Shown here piece by piece: positions 1 through 5,664 of a stretch of DNA of 5,664 bases; the first letter of the stretch is position 1, and each line of letters begins with the position of its first letter. The notes beneath the pieces were generated by a model, which saw only the letters and a program-made list of their open reading frames with translations, ran no database searches and had not been told where the DNA came from. The translations under genes were made by a program, and so were the position numbers. The DNA is from an uncultured Lachnospiraceae bacterium (GTDB taxonomy: Bacteria > Bacillota > Clostridia > Lachnospirales > Lachnospiraceae): positions 1 to 5,664 of the forward strand of contig CANQCX010000127.1 in the NCBI GenBank assembly GCA_947591115.1. Reading direction: 5' to 3'.

Positions 1-1
1 T

Positions 2-319
2 TCTGTGCTAAACGCCCGTCCGAGCGATGCGTCGCTTAGCGACTGGGGAAGCAGCATGAGCATCGAGCCGCGGATGGAGCTTCCAAAGACGCTGCGGCAG
101 GAATATCTTCTAAAGGACTCCGAACAGCTTACGTGTGAAATGCAGATCACAAAGCAGCTTCCGGCTCCGGTTCAACAGGAGGAGCAGGTCGGGAAGCTCT
201 GCTTTTATCTCAATCAGGAACCGATCGCGGAAATTCCGGTATATGCGGGCAGCCGGCTTGAGGCGTGGGATTTTCCGTCGTTGTTTTTTTGTCTGGTAAA
301 GCATTGGATGATGATATAA
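2..319 (+). CDS. D-alanyl-D-alanine carboxypeptidase (PBP5/DacA family), C-terminal part, 5'-truncated by window edge
   Basis: Only the last ~105 codons are in the window; the frame is open to the left edge, so the GTG at position 5 is not taken as a start. The visible part resembles the C-terminal beta-sandwich domain of PBP5-type carboxypeptidases: a stretch with the typical 'L-P-A-P-V ... V-G-K-L-x-F-Y' pattern (substrate-domain strand, then the 'APV...vG' turn), followed by 'IPVYAG' and a short hydrophobic/aromatic tail (FPSLFFCLVKHWMMI) that fits a C-terminal membrane anchor. Family members trim the terminal D-Ala from peptidoglycan pentapeptides outside the membrane. The catalytic SxxK, SxN and KTG motifs would lie upstream and cannot be checked. 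It ends 90 bases before the next gene, which has its own promoter, so it is probably a functionally unrelated neighbour. No clear terminator hairpin follows it. Confidence 0.75.
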   Translation, partial: SVLNARPSDASLSDWGSSMSIEPRMELPKTLRQEYLLKDSEQLTCEMQITKQLPAPVQQEEQVGKLCFYLNQEPIAEIPVYAGSRLEAWDFPSLFFCLVKHWMMI

Positions 320-335
320 AAAATTACGATTCTGG

Positions 336-364
336 TTGAAAACAAATCATAAATAAGCTACAAT
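336..364 (+). promoter_or_regulatory. Vegetative (sigma-A type) promoter for the decarboxylase operon
   Basis: TTGAAA at 336-341 matches the -35 consensus in five of six bases. Exactly 17 bases later TACAAT at 359-364 matches the -10 consensus in five of six. The expected transcription start is near 371, giving a leader of about 40 bases that is AT-rich and ends in a GGAGGG ribosome site. It sits in the only sizeable gap of the window, before the first gene of a tightly packed gene set. No operator palindrome or riboswitch-like fold is evident in the short leader, so regulation cannot be read from it. Confidence 0.75.
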
Positions 365-397
365 ACAAAATAGCGAAATTTTTTATTTTTTATAGAT

Positions 398-403
398 GGA
401 GGG
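398..403 (+). promoter_or_regulatory. Ribosome binding site of the acyl-CoA carboxyltransferase gene
   Basis: GGAGGG lies six bases before the ATG at 410 and fixes this start. No in-frame upstream start with a ribosome site is present in the AT-rich leader. Confidence 0.85.
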
Positions 404-409
404 CATAAG

Positions 410-1846
410 ATGAGTAGTAACAATGCAAATCTGGCGATGCAGCGTATCGTCAGGTTAGTCGATGAGAACAGTTTTATGGAAACCGGTTCTCTCGTAACGG
501 CGCGCAATACGGATTTTAATCTGTCTGCGAAAAAAGCGCCGTCCGACGGCGTCATCGTCGGACATGGATTGATTGGAGGGAAGCTGGTATTTCTCTATAG
601 TCAGGACGCGTCTGTTTTAAACGGTACGATTGGCGAGATGCACGCGAAGAAGATCGCCTCTGTGTATGATATGGCGCTGAAAATGGGCGCTCCCGTTATC
701 GGCTTTCTGGATTGCGGAGGACTGAGGCTTCAGGAGGCGGTCGATGCGCTGGACGGCTTCGGACAGATCTATGCAAAAGAGGCGGAGGCATCCGGAGTGG
801 TTCCACAGATTTCTGTAGTTTTCGGAAACTGCGGCGGAGGACTTTCTGTGATTCCGGCAATGTGCGATTTTGCGTATATAGAAGCGTCCTCCGGACGGAT
901 GTTTGTCAACTCGCCGGATTCCATTCCGGGCAACCGCGTAGAAAAATGCGATACCGCAGACGCGGTCTTCCAGAGCGAGGAGAGCGGCTGCATTGACCGC
1001 TGCGGCAGCGAGGACGAAATCTTCGCGGATATCCGCGCCCTGATCGAAATGCTTCCGTCCAACAACGGAGGGACGGTCTATACCGAAGAGTGCGAGGACG
1101 ATCTGAACCGCGCCTGTGAAAGCATGGCGCAGATGAAGGGCGATCCGAGATACCTGCTTCAGGAGGTATCGGACGGACATGTATTTGTAGAAACAAAGGT
1201 TTCCTATGCGCGCAATATGGTTACCGGCTTTATCAAGCTGAACGGAATGACCGTCGGCGCGGTAGCAAACTGTACCGAGGTCTATGACGAGGAAGGAAAG
1301 CTTTCCGAAAAATACGACCGTTCCTTATCGGCAAGAGGATGCAATAAGGCTGCGGAATTTGTACAGTTCTGCGACGCCTTTTCCATTCCGGTGCTGACGC
1401 TGACCAACGCCGGCGGCTTTTATGCGAGCATGTGTTCGGAAAAGAATCTGGCAAAGGCGCTTGCGCGCATGACCTATGCGTTTGCCAATACCACCAGCGG
1501 AAAGGTAAACCTGATCACAGGAGAAACCTACGGAAGCGCGTACGTTTCCATGAATTCCAAATCAATCGGCGCGGATCTGGTGTATGCGTGGGAGGATGCA
1601 AAGATCGGCATGATGGATGCGGATATGGCGGCAAAGATCATGTATCCGGATGCCGGAGGGGATGAGCTTGCCGCAAAAGCGAAAGAGTACGAAGCACTTC
1701 AATCCGATGTCACGACGGCTGCGCAGAGAGGCTATGTGGATCTGATCATAACTCCGGCAGACACAAGAAAATACCTGATCGCAGCTTTTGAAATGCTGTA
1801 TTCCAAAAAGATCGGGACGCCGGATAAGAAACATGGTACAAAATAG
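410..1846 (+). CDS. Acyl-CoA carboxyltransferase subunit (MmdA / PccB / transcarboxylase 12S type), divergent
   Basis: 478 residues, two crotonase-fold halves as in beta subunits of acyl-CoA carboxylases and methylmalonyl-CoA decarboxylase, which move carboxyl between an acyl-CoA and biotin. First half: GTIGEMHAKKI (72-82), DCGGLRLQEAV (101-111; family usually D-S-G-G-A-R-I-Q-E-G-V), SGVVPQIS (128-135), and the oxyanion loop NCGGG (140-144; family usually P-C-A-G-G-A). Second half: CDAFSIPVLTL (321-331), NAGGF (333-337, usually V-P-G-F), YGSAYVSMNSK (374-384, usually Y-G-G-A-Y-D-V-M), GADLVYAW (387-394), ADTRKYL near 450-456. The end, PDKKHGTK, echoes the KKHGNIPL tail of relatives. It is somewhat shorter than the usual ~510 residues, mainly at the N-terminus. 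Val379 falls where PccB has the acyl-specificity Asp422. Fold and reaction class are clear; the acyl-CoA (methylmalonyl, malonyl, glutaconyl or other) is not. First gene of the operon, 13 bases before the oadG-like gene. Confidence 0.9.
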   Translation: MSSNNANLAMQRIVRLVDENSFMETGSLVTARNTDFNLSAKKAPSDGVIVGHGLIGGKLVFLYSQDASVLNGTIGEMHAKKIASVYDMALKMGAPVIGFLDCGGLRLQEAVDALDGFGQIYAKEAEASGVVPQISVVFGNCGGGLSVIPAMCDFAYIEASSGRMFVNSPDSIPGNRVEKCDTADAVFQSEESGCIDRCGSEDEIFADIRALIEMLPSNNGGTVYTEECEDDLNRACESMAQMKGDPRYLLQEVSDGHVFVETKVSYARNMVTGFIKLNGMTVGAVANCTEVYDEEGKLSEKYDRSLSARGCNKAAEFVQFCDAFSIPVLTLTNAGGFYASMCSEKNLAKALARMTYAFANTTSGKVNLITGETYGSAYVSMNSKSIGADLVYAWEDAKIGMMDADMAAKIMYPDAGGDELAAKAKEYEALQSDVTTAAQRGYVDLIITPADTRKYLIAAFEMLYSKKIGTPDKKHGTK

Positions 1847-1856
1847 GAAGGTAAGG
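1845..1856 (+). promoter_or_regulatory. Ribosome binding site deciding the start of the OadG-family gene
   Basis: AGGAAGG at 1845-1851, overlapping the preceding stop codon, plus AAGG at 1853-1856, lie just before the ATG at 1860. This start gives a protein beginning with a textbook lipoprotein signal. The in-frame ATG at 1788 would add 24 basic residues in front of it and overlap the upstream gene, so 1860 is chosen. Confidence 0.8.
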
Positions 1857-1859
1857 TTT

Positions 1860-2669
1860 ATGAAAAAAAGAATAGCTTGGGGCCTCAGTTTTATTTTGGT
1901 AATGCTGATGCTGGCTGCATGCGGAAAAACCGATCCGAAAACCGCGGATTATAACGGCCGCACCTATGACGAGCTGGAACAGGAACTGTTTTTGAATGTC
2001 AATATGGTAGCGGGCATTTCCCAAGTGCTGCCGATGCAGGGACTTACCGTAGAGGATCTATCCAAAGAAGACATAAGAGAGCTTTTTATTACCAATTATC
2101 AGGTAACGGAAGCGCAGCTGGATTCCGTTGCACAGTGGAATTCGATTAGCTCCGAATTCGGAACGTGCGAGGAATTTGAAGAAGACAGCTTTGAAATCGA
2201 AAAATCAGGCAAGACGCTGACCACGAATTTAAAGCTGATATTTAAAAAAGACAACGGAAAAGAACGGCTGATCGATTTTCAGGTCGTCTATGATTCCTAT
2301 TCTATGGAGGTAACCGGAATTACCATCGAGCCGGAGTATTCTCTGGGCGAGAAAATGTCAAAAGCGGGACTGAATACGGTTATTTCCATGAGCATCGTAT
2401 TTATGGTGCTGATCCTGATCAGCCTGATCATTTATGCGTTTAAGATTTTCCCGTATCTGGAGCAGAAAAAGAAAGCCAAAACAGCGGAATCAAAAGGCGC
2501 GCAGACTCCGCCGCCGGTCTTTTCCATGCCGGTCGCAAGCGCGGCGGAGAAGCCGAAACAGCCGGAAGCGGACGATACGGAGCTTGCCGCAGTGATCGCG
2601 GCTGCAATCGCCGCAAGCGAGGGCGCTTCCACAGGCGGATTTGTCGTGCGTTCTATCAAGAGAAGATAA
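1860..2669 (+). CDS. oadG: OadG-family gamma subunit of sodium-pump decarboxylase with lipoprotein N-terminal domain
   Basis: 269 residues in four parts. (1) Residues 1-21: KKR, a hydrophobic core and the lipobox LAAC, predicting cleavage and lipid attachment at Cys21. (2) About 22-165: a soluble, acidic, mixed alpha/beta segment that should lie outside the membrane and that I cannot assign to a named domain. (3) About 171-195: one membrane helix followed by basic EQKKKAK, the hallmark of OadG, placing the rest inside. (4) A Pro/Ala-rich linker (about 205-235), then a conserved-looking tail: ELAAVIAAAIAASEG (241-255) and GFVVRSIKRR (260-269), typical of clostridial OadG-like proteins. Classical OadG is only ~80-120 residues and lacks part 2. 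In the Na+ pump OadG holds the cytoplasmic carboxyltransferase to OadB, and its C-terminus makes the contact. Lies between carboxyltransferase and biotin carrier genes, fitting that role. Family call firm; function of the outer domain unknown. Confidence 0.88.
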   Translation: MKKRIAWGLSFILVMLMLAACGKTDPKTADYNGRTYDELEQELFLNVNMVAGISQVLPMQGLTVEDLSKEDIRELFITNYQVTEAQLDSVAQWNSISSEFGTCEEFEEDSFEIEKSGKTLTTNLKLIFKKDNGKERLIDFQVVYDSYSMEVTGITIEPEYSLGEKMSKAGLNTVISMSIVFMVLILISLIIYAFKIFPYLEQKKKAKTAESKGAQTPPPVFSMPVASAAEKPKQPEADDTELAAVIAAAIAASEGASTGGFVVRSIKRR

Positions 2670-2689
2670 TTTTAGGAGGATAAAAATTC

Positions 2690-3052
2690 ATGAAAAGTTA
2701 TACGATTACGGTCAACGGAAATGTTTATGATGTTACGGTAGAAGAAAAAGGAAGCGTACCGTCTTCGGCTGCCGCTCCGAGAAAAGCGGCTGCCGCTGCC
2801 CCTGCGGCAAAACCGGCGGCATCCGCAGGAGCCGGAAGCATTAAGATCGAGGCGGGCGCGGCAGGAAAGGTATTCAAACTCGAGAAAAAGGCGGGAGACG
2901 CGGTAAAGAAGGGCGATTCCATTCTGATTCTTGAAATCATGAAGATGGAGACGCCGGTAGTCGCGCCGGAGGACGGAACCGTAGCAAGTATCGAAGTTGC
3001 CGTCGGCGATTCGGTAGAGGCGGGCGCGCTGCTTGCCACTTTAAATGAGTAG
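2690..3052 (+). CDS. Free biotin carrier protein of the decarboxylase (MmdC / GcdC / 1.3S type)
   Basis: 120 residues. The N-terminal segment MKSYTITVNGNVYDVTVEE (1-19) is characteristic of carrier subunits of methylmalonyl-CoA decarboxylase and 1.3S transcarboxylase. Residues ~25-50 form an Ala/Pro/Lys linker. Residues ~51-119 form the biotinyl domain, with EIMKMETP (82-89) holding the biotin lysine Lys85, and the mirror half PEDGTVASIEVAVGDSVEAG behind it. The motif has Ile83 where Ala is most common (E-A-M-K-M), a conservative change that should not prevent biotinylation. The protein shuttles carboxyl between carboxyltransferase sites and OadB. It is the only biotin domain in the window, so both carboxyltransferases presumably share it. 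AGGAGGA at 2674-2680, nine bases before the ATG, supports the start. Confidence 0.95.
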   Translation: MKSYTITVNGNVYDVTVEEKGSVPSSAAAPRKAAAAAPAAKPAASAGAGSIKIEAGAAGKVFKLEKKAGDAVKKGDSILILEIMKMETPVVAPEDGTVASIEVAVGDSVEAGALLATLNE

Positions 3053-3055
3053 TCC

Positions 3056-3062
3056 AAGGAGG
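3056..3062 (+). promoter_or_regulatory. Ribosome binding site deciding the GTG start of oadB
   Basis: AAGGAGG, a full anti-16S match, eight bases before the GTG at 3071. The next in-frame ATG (codon 27, in NYVMIAV) would cut into the first membrane helix and has no comparable site, so the GTG start is preferred. Confidence 0.85.
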
Positions 3063-3070
3063 AAACAATC

Positions 3071-4222
3071 GTGAGTTATGTAGGCGAAACATTATCCAAC
3101 CTCCTACATCAGACAGCCTTTTTCAATCTGACATGGGGCAATTATGTCATGATTGCCGTCGCATGTTTTTTCCTGTATCTGGCGATTAAAAAAGGCTTTG
3201 AACCGCTGCTTTTGGTTCCGATCGCATTCGGTATGCTGCTTGTCAATATCTATCCGGATATTATTGCAAGCCCGGAACAGACCAGCAACGGCGTAGGCGG
3301 TTTACTTTATTATTTTTATACGTTAGACGAATGGTCGATCCTGCCGTCTTTGATCTTTATGGGCGTCGGCGCCATGACGGATTTCGGACCGCTGATTGCA
3401 AATCCGATCAGCTTTCTGATGGGAGCGGCTGCGCAGTTCGGTATCTTTTCCGCGTATTTTCTGGCGATTTTGCTTGGATTTAACGACAAGGCCGCCGCAG
3501 CGGTATCCATTATCGGAGGAGCCGACGGCCCGACCTCCATCTTCCTTGCCGGAAAGCTGAGGCAGACGGGACTGATGGGACCGATCGCCGTAGCGGCATA
3601 TTCCTATATGGCGCTGGTTCCGATTATCCAGCCGCCGATCATGAAACTGTTTACCACCAAAAAAGAGCGGTCGATCAAGATGGCGAATCTGCGTCCGGTC
3701 AGCAAATTAGAGCGGATCCTTTTCCCGATCGTCGTAACCATTGTGGTATGTACGCTTCTGCCGACGACGGCTCCGCTGGTCGGTATGCTGATGCTCGGCA
3801 ATCTGTTTCGTGAATCCGGCGTGGTGCGCCAGCTTCAGGAAACCGCAAGCAATGCGCTTATGTATATCGTCGTAATCCTGCTGGGAACTTCGGTCGGCGC
3901 GACCACCAGCGCGGAAGCGTTTATCAACTGGAGTACGTTAAAGATCGTCGTTCTTGGTCTGGTAGCCTTTATGGTCGGTACGGCGGCGGGCGTACTGTTC
4001 GGAAAGCTGCTGTGTCTGATCACAAGAGGAAAGATCAATCCTCTGATCGGTTCTGCGGGCGTATCGGCAGTACCGATGGCTGCACGCGTTTCCCAGAGGG
4101 TCGGAGCGGAGGAAGATCCTACAAACTTCCTTCTGATGCATGCAATGGGCCCGAATGTTGCCGGAGTGATCGGTACGGCTGTCGCTGCCGGCTGCTTTAT
4201 GGCAATCTTTGGAATTTCATAA
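3071..4222 (+). CDS. oadB: Sodium-translocating carboxybiotin decarboxylase, beta subunit
   Basis: 383 residues, very hydrophobic, about nine to eleven membrane segments; normal length for the OadB/MmdB/GcdB family. The integral subunit decarboxylates carboxybiotin and uses the energy to export Na+. Family signatures are intact: GGADGPTSIF (149-158), whose Asp152 corresponds to the essential Na+-site Asp203 of Klebsiella OadB in the re-entrant loop, and NPLIGSAGVSAVPMAAR (323-339), whose Asn323, Gly327, Ser332 and Arg339 show the same spacing as Asn373, Gly377, Ser382 and Arg389 there. NFLLMHAMGPNVAGVIGTA (352-370) is the conserved last helix. Tyr177 or Tyr179 probably matches Klebsiella Tyr229. 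All pump residues I can place are kept, so the protein should be active. The sequence does not tell which decarboxylase type (oxaloacetate, methylmalonyl-CoA, glutaconyl-CoA) it serves, since beta subunits are nearly interchangeable. It uses a GTG start; the other complete genes here use ATG. Confidence 0.96.
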   Translation: MSYVGETLSNLLHQTAFFNLTWGNYVMIAVACFFLYLAIKKGFEPLLLVPIAFGMLLVNIYPDIIASPEQTSNGVGGLLYYFYTLDEWSILPSLIFMGVGAMTDFGPLIANPISFLMGAAAQFGIFSAYFLAILLGFNDKAAAAVSIIGGADGPTSIFLAGKLRQTGLMGPIAVAAYSYMALVPIIQPPIMKLFTTKKERSIKMANLRPVSKLERILFPIVVTIVVCTLLPTTAPLVGMLMLGNLFRESGVVRQLQETASNALMYIVVILLGTSVGATTSAEAFINWSTLKIVVLGLVAFMVGTAAGVLFGKLLCLITRGKINPLIGSAGVSAVPMAARVSQRVGAEEDPTNFLLMHAMGPNVAGVIGTAVAAGCFMAIFGIS

Positions 4223-4225
4223 TAG

Positions 4226-4232
4226 AAGGAGG
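4226..4232 (+). promoter_or_regulatory. Ribosome binding site of the oadA-like gene
   Basis: AAGGAGG eight bases before the ATG at 4241 in the 18-base gap after oadB. An ATG at 4233 directly behind it is out of frame and too close to be used. Confidence 0.85.
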
Positions 4233-4240
4233 ATGTTATC

Positions 4241-5662
4241 ATGTCAGAAGTGACTACAAAACCGGTAAAGATTACCGAAACGATATTGCGTGATGCGCAT
4301 CAGTCCATGATCGCCACCCGTATGACGACAGAACAGATGCTGCCGATCATTGATAAAATGGACAAGGTAGGCTACCATGCGGTAGAGTGCTGGGGCGGCG
4401 CGACATTTGACGCCTGCCTGCGTTTTTTGAAAGAGGATCCCTGGGAGCGGCTGCGCAAATTAAAAGCGGGTTTTAAGAATACGAAGCTGCAGATGCTCTT
4501 CCGCGGACAGAACATATTAGGCTATCGTCCGTATGCGGACGACGTGGTCGAGTATTTCGTGCAGAAATCCATTGCCAACGGCATTGACATTATCCGTATT
4601 TTTGACTGCATGAACGATCTGCGCAACCTGCAGACGGCGGTTACCGCAACCAATAAGGAAAACGGCCATGCTCAGGTTGCATTGTCCTACACGCTGGGCG
4701 ATGCCTATACGCTGGATTACTGGACGGATATGGCAAAGCGCGTGCAGGAGATGGGCGCGGATTCCCTCTGCATTAAGGATATGGCGGGACTTCTGGTTCC
4801 GTACGAAGCGGAAAAACTGGTAAAAGCGTTAAAAGAAGTGGTTGAGATCCCGATCGAACTGCATACCCACTATACCTCCGGCGTCGCTTCCATGACGTAT
4901 CTGAAGGCGGTGGAGGCCGGATGCGATATCATTGATACGGCAATGTCCCCGTTTGCACTCGGAACCAGCCAGCCGGCGACGGAAGTTATGGTAGAAACCT
5001 TCCGCAAAACGCCGTATGATACCGGACTGGATCAAAAGCTGCTGGCGGAGATCGCCGATCATTTCCGTCCGATCCGCGAGGAAGCGCTTGCCATCGGACT
5101 TTTAAATCCGAAGGTATTAGGCGTCAATATCCAGACGCTTTTGTATCAGGTACCGGGCGGTATGCTTTCCAACCTTATTTCCCAGTTAAAGGAGCAGGGC
5201 GCGGAAGATAAGTATGAGGAGGTCTTAAAGGAAGTTCCAAGAGTACGGAAGGATCTAGGCGAGCCGCCTCTGGTAACGCCGTCCTCCCAGATCGTAGGTA
5301 CGCAGGCGGTATTTAATGTATTGATGGGCGAACGCTACAAAGTCGCGACCAAAGAGACGAAGAAAGTCCTCGAAGGAAAATACGGCCAGACGGTAAAACC
5401 GTTTAATCCGGAGGTCGTAGATAAAGTCCTTTCCGAAGATGAAAAGGCGCAGAGCATTACCTGCCGTCCGGCGGATCTTTTGGAGCCGGAGCTTGCAAAG
5501 ATCGAAGCGGAGATGAAGCAGTACAAACAGCAGGATGAGGATGTCTTGTCCTACGCGCTTTTCCCGCAGGTTGCTACCGATTTCTTCAAGTATCGTGAAG
5601 CGCAGCAGACACAGGTGGATGTCAAGATTGCGGATACGCAAAACGGAGCTTATCCGGTGTAA
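4241..5662 (+). CDS. oadA: Pyruvate/oxaloacetate carboxyltransferase (OadA / PycB / transcarboxylase 5S type), no biotin domain
   Basis: 473 residues. The N-terminal ~300 residues form the HMG-CoA-lyase-like TIM barrel and the rest the conserved carboxylase domain. Visible signatures: ETILRDAHQS (13-22) with metal ligand Asp18, CWGGATFDACLRFL (50-63), MLFRGQN (85-91), FDCMND (121-126), the catalytic-lysine motif CIKDMAGLL (177-185, Lys179), metal ligands His208 and His210 in HTHYTSG, QVPGGMLSN (303-311), VTPSSQIVGTQAVFNVL (345-361), RPADLLEPEL (409-418) and DEDVLSYALFPQVA (432-445). It transfers carboxyl between oxaloacetate/pyruvate and biotin on a carrier. Full-length OadA is ~590 residues with a linker and biotin domain; this one stops before them, like 5S or PycB, and must use the carrier encoded upstream. 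Two loops look pyruvate-carboxylase-like: LSYTLGDAYT (148-157) instead of S-P-x-H-T, and TSQPATE (242-248) instead of G-H-x-P-T-E. Direction of the reaction is not settled by sequence. Confidence 0.93.
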   Translation: MSEVTTKPVKITETILRDAHQSMIATRMTTEQMLPIIDKMDKVGYHAVECWGGATFDACLRFLKEDPWERLRKLKAGFKNTKLQMLFRGQNILGYRPYADDVVEYFVQKSIANGIDIIRIFDCMNDLRNLQTAVTATNKENGHAQVALSYTLGDAYTLDYWTDMAKRVQEMGADSLCIKDMAGLLVPYEAEKLVKALKEVVEIPIELHTHYTSGVASMTYLKAVEAGCDIIDTAMSPFALGTSQPATEVMVETFRKTPYDTGLDQKLLAEIADHFRPIREEALAIGLLNPKVLGVNIQTLLYQVPGGMLSNLISQLKEQGAEDKYEEVLKEVPRVRKDLGEPPLVTPSSQIVGTQAVFNVLMGERYKVATKETKKVLEGKYGQTVKPFNPEVVDKVLSEDEKAQSITCRPADLLEPELAKIEAEMKQYKQQDEDVLSYALFPQVATDFFKYREAQQTQVDVKIADTQNGAYPV

Positions 5663-5664
5663 TA

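Larger units (their letters stand above)
336..5662 (+). other. Predicted five-gene transcription unit: carboxyltransferase, OadG, biotin carrier, OadB, OadA/5S
   Basis: After the promoter at 336-364 the five genes are all in one direction, with gaps of 13, 20, 18 and 18 bases. Each gap is filled by a strong ribosome site and contains no hairpin followed by a T run. All five products belong to the biotin-dependent decarboxylase/transcarboxylase group, so co-transcription is very likely. The 3' end of the unit is not seen, because the window stops two bases after the last stop codon. Confidence 0.85.

Noticed and set aside
5..7. GTG as the start of the first gene
   Set aside because: The frame is open to the window edge and the protein covers only the C-terminal domain of its family, so the real start lies upstream.
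31..43. Perfect inverted repeat GTCGCT-T-AGCGAC
   Set aside because: It lies in coding sequence and the one-base centre cannot form a hairpin loop; a 6-base palindrome of this kind is expected by chance. The same applies to GCCGTC-C-GACGGC at 538-550.
367..391. T-rich run in the leader as a terminator of the carboxypeptidase gene
   Set aside because: No stable GC-containing stem precedes it, and it lies downstream of the operon promoter, in the leader of the next gene.
617..1180. Long open frame of 187 codons on the minus strand inside the first carboxyltransferase gene
   Set aside because: It lies fully opposite a well-supported gene with family motifs, its protein has no recognisable motif and is rich in Arg, Ser and His as expected from the reverse of a GC-rich coding strand.
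1788..1859. Upstream in-frame ATG for the OadG-family gene
   Set aside because: It would overlap the previous gene by 59 bases, lacks a good ribosome site and would bury the lipoprotein signal behind 24 basic residues.
4241..5662. Reading the last gene as a full pyruvate carboxylase
   Set aside because: There is no ATP-grasp biotin carboxylase domain and no biotin domain; only the carboxyltransferase part is present, with its normal start and stop.

Overview
The window reads as a clostridial (Firmicutes) chromosome segment, most likely from an anaerobic gut-type member of the Lachnospiraceae. The grounds are strong AGGAGG-type ribosome sites before nearly every gene, moderate GC in the genes with AT-rich spacers, a PBP5-type carboxypeptidase as neighbour, and a split sodium-pump decarboxylase set with a lipoprotein-type OadG. 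The lineage is an inference from gene style; no marker gene is present.

Layout: all genes lie on the + strand. Positions 2-319 hold the 3' end of a D-alanyl-D-alanine carboxypeptidase (PBP5/DacA family) gene. A 90-base AT-rich spacer follows, with a near-consensus vegetative promoter (TTGAAA, 17 bases, TACAAT). Five tightly spaced genes then form one apparent operon: an acyl-CoA carboxyltransferase of the MmdA/PccB/12S type (410-1846), an OadG-family gamma subunit with a lipoprotein N-terminal domain (1860-2669), a free biotin carrier protein (2690-3052), the sodium-translocating carboxybiotin decarboxylase beta subunit OadB (3071-4222, GTG start), and an OadA/5S/PycB-type pyruvate/oxaloacetate carboxyltransferase without its own biotin domain (4241-5662). 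Gaps are 13-20 bases. The window ends two bases after the last stop codon, so the operon may continue.

How they work together: one carboxyltransferase moves CO2 between a carboxylic acid pair (oxaloacetate/pyruvate) and biotin on the carrier, and OadB decarboxylates carboxybiotin while exporting Na+, with OadG as assembly and anchor subunit. The unusual point is that the same operon also carries a second carboxyltransferase, of acyl-CoA type. The parts list therefore equals a Propionibacterium-like transcarboxylase (12S + 5S + 1.3S) joined to a membrane Na+ pump. No biotin carboxylase gene is present in the window, so an ATP-driven carboxylase is not suggested. The acyl-CoA carboxyltransferase is divergent at the position known to set acyl specificity, so its substrate is open.
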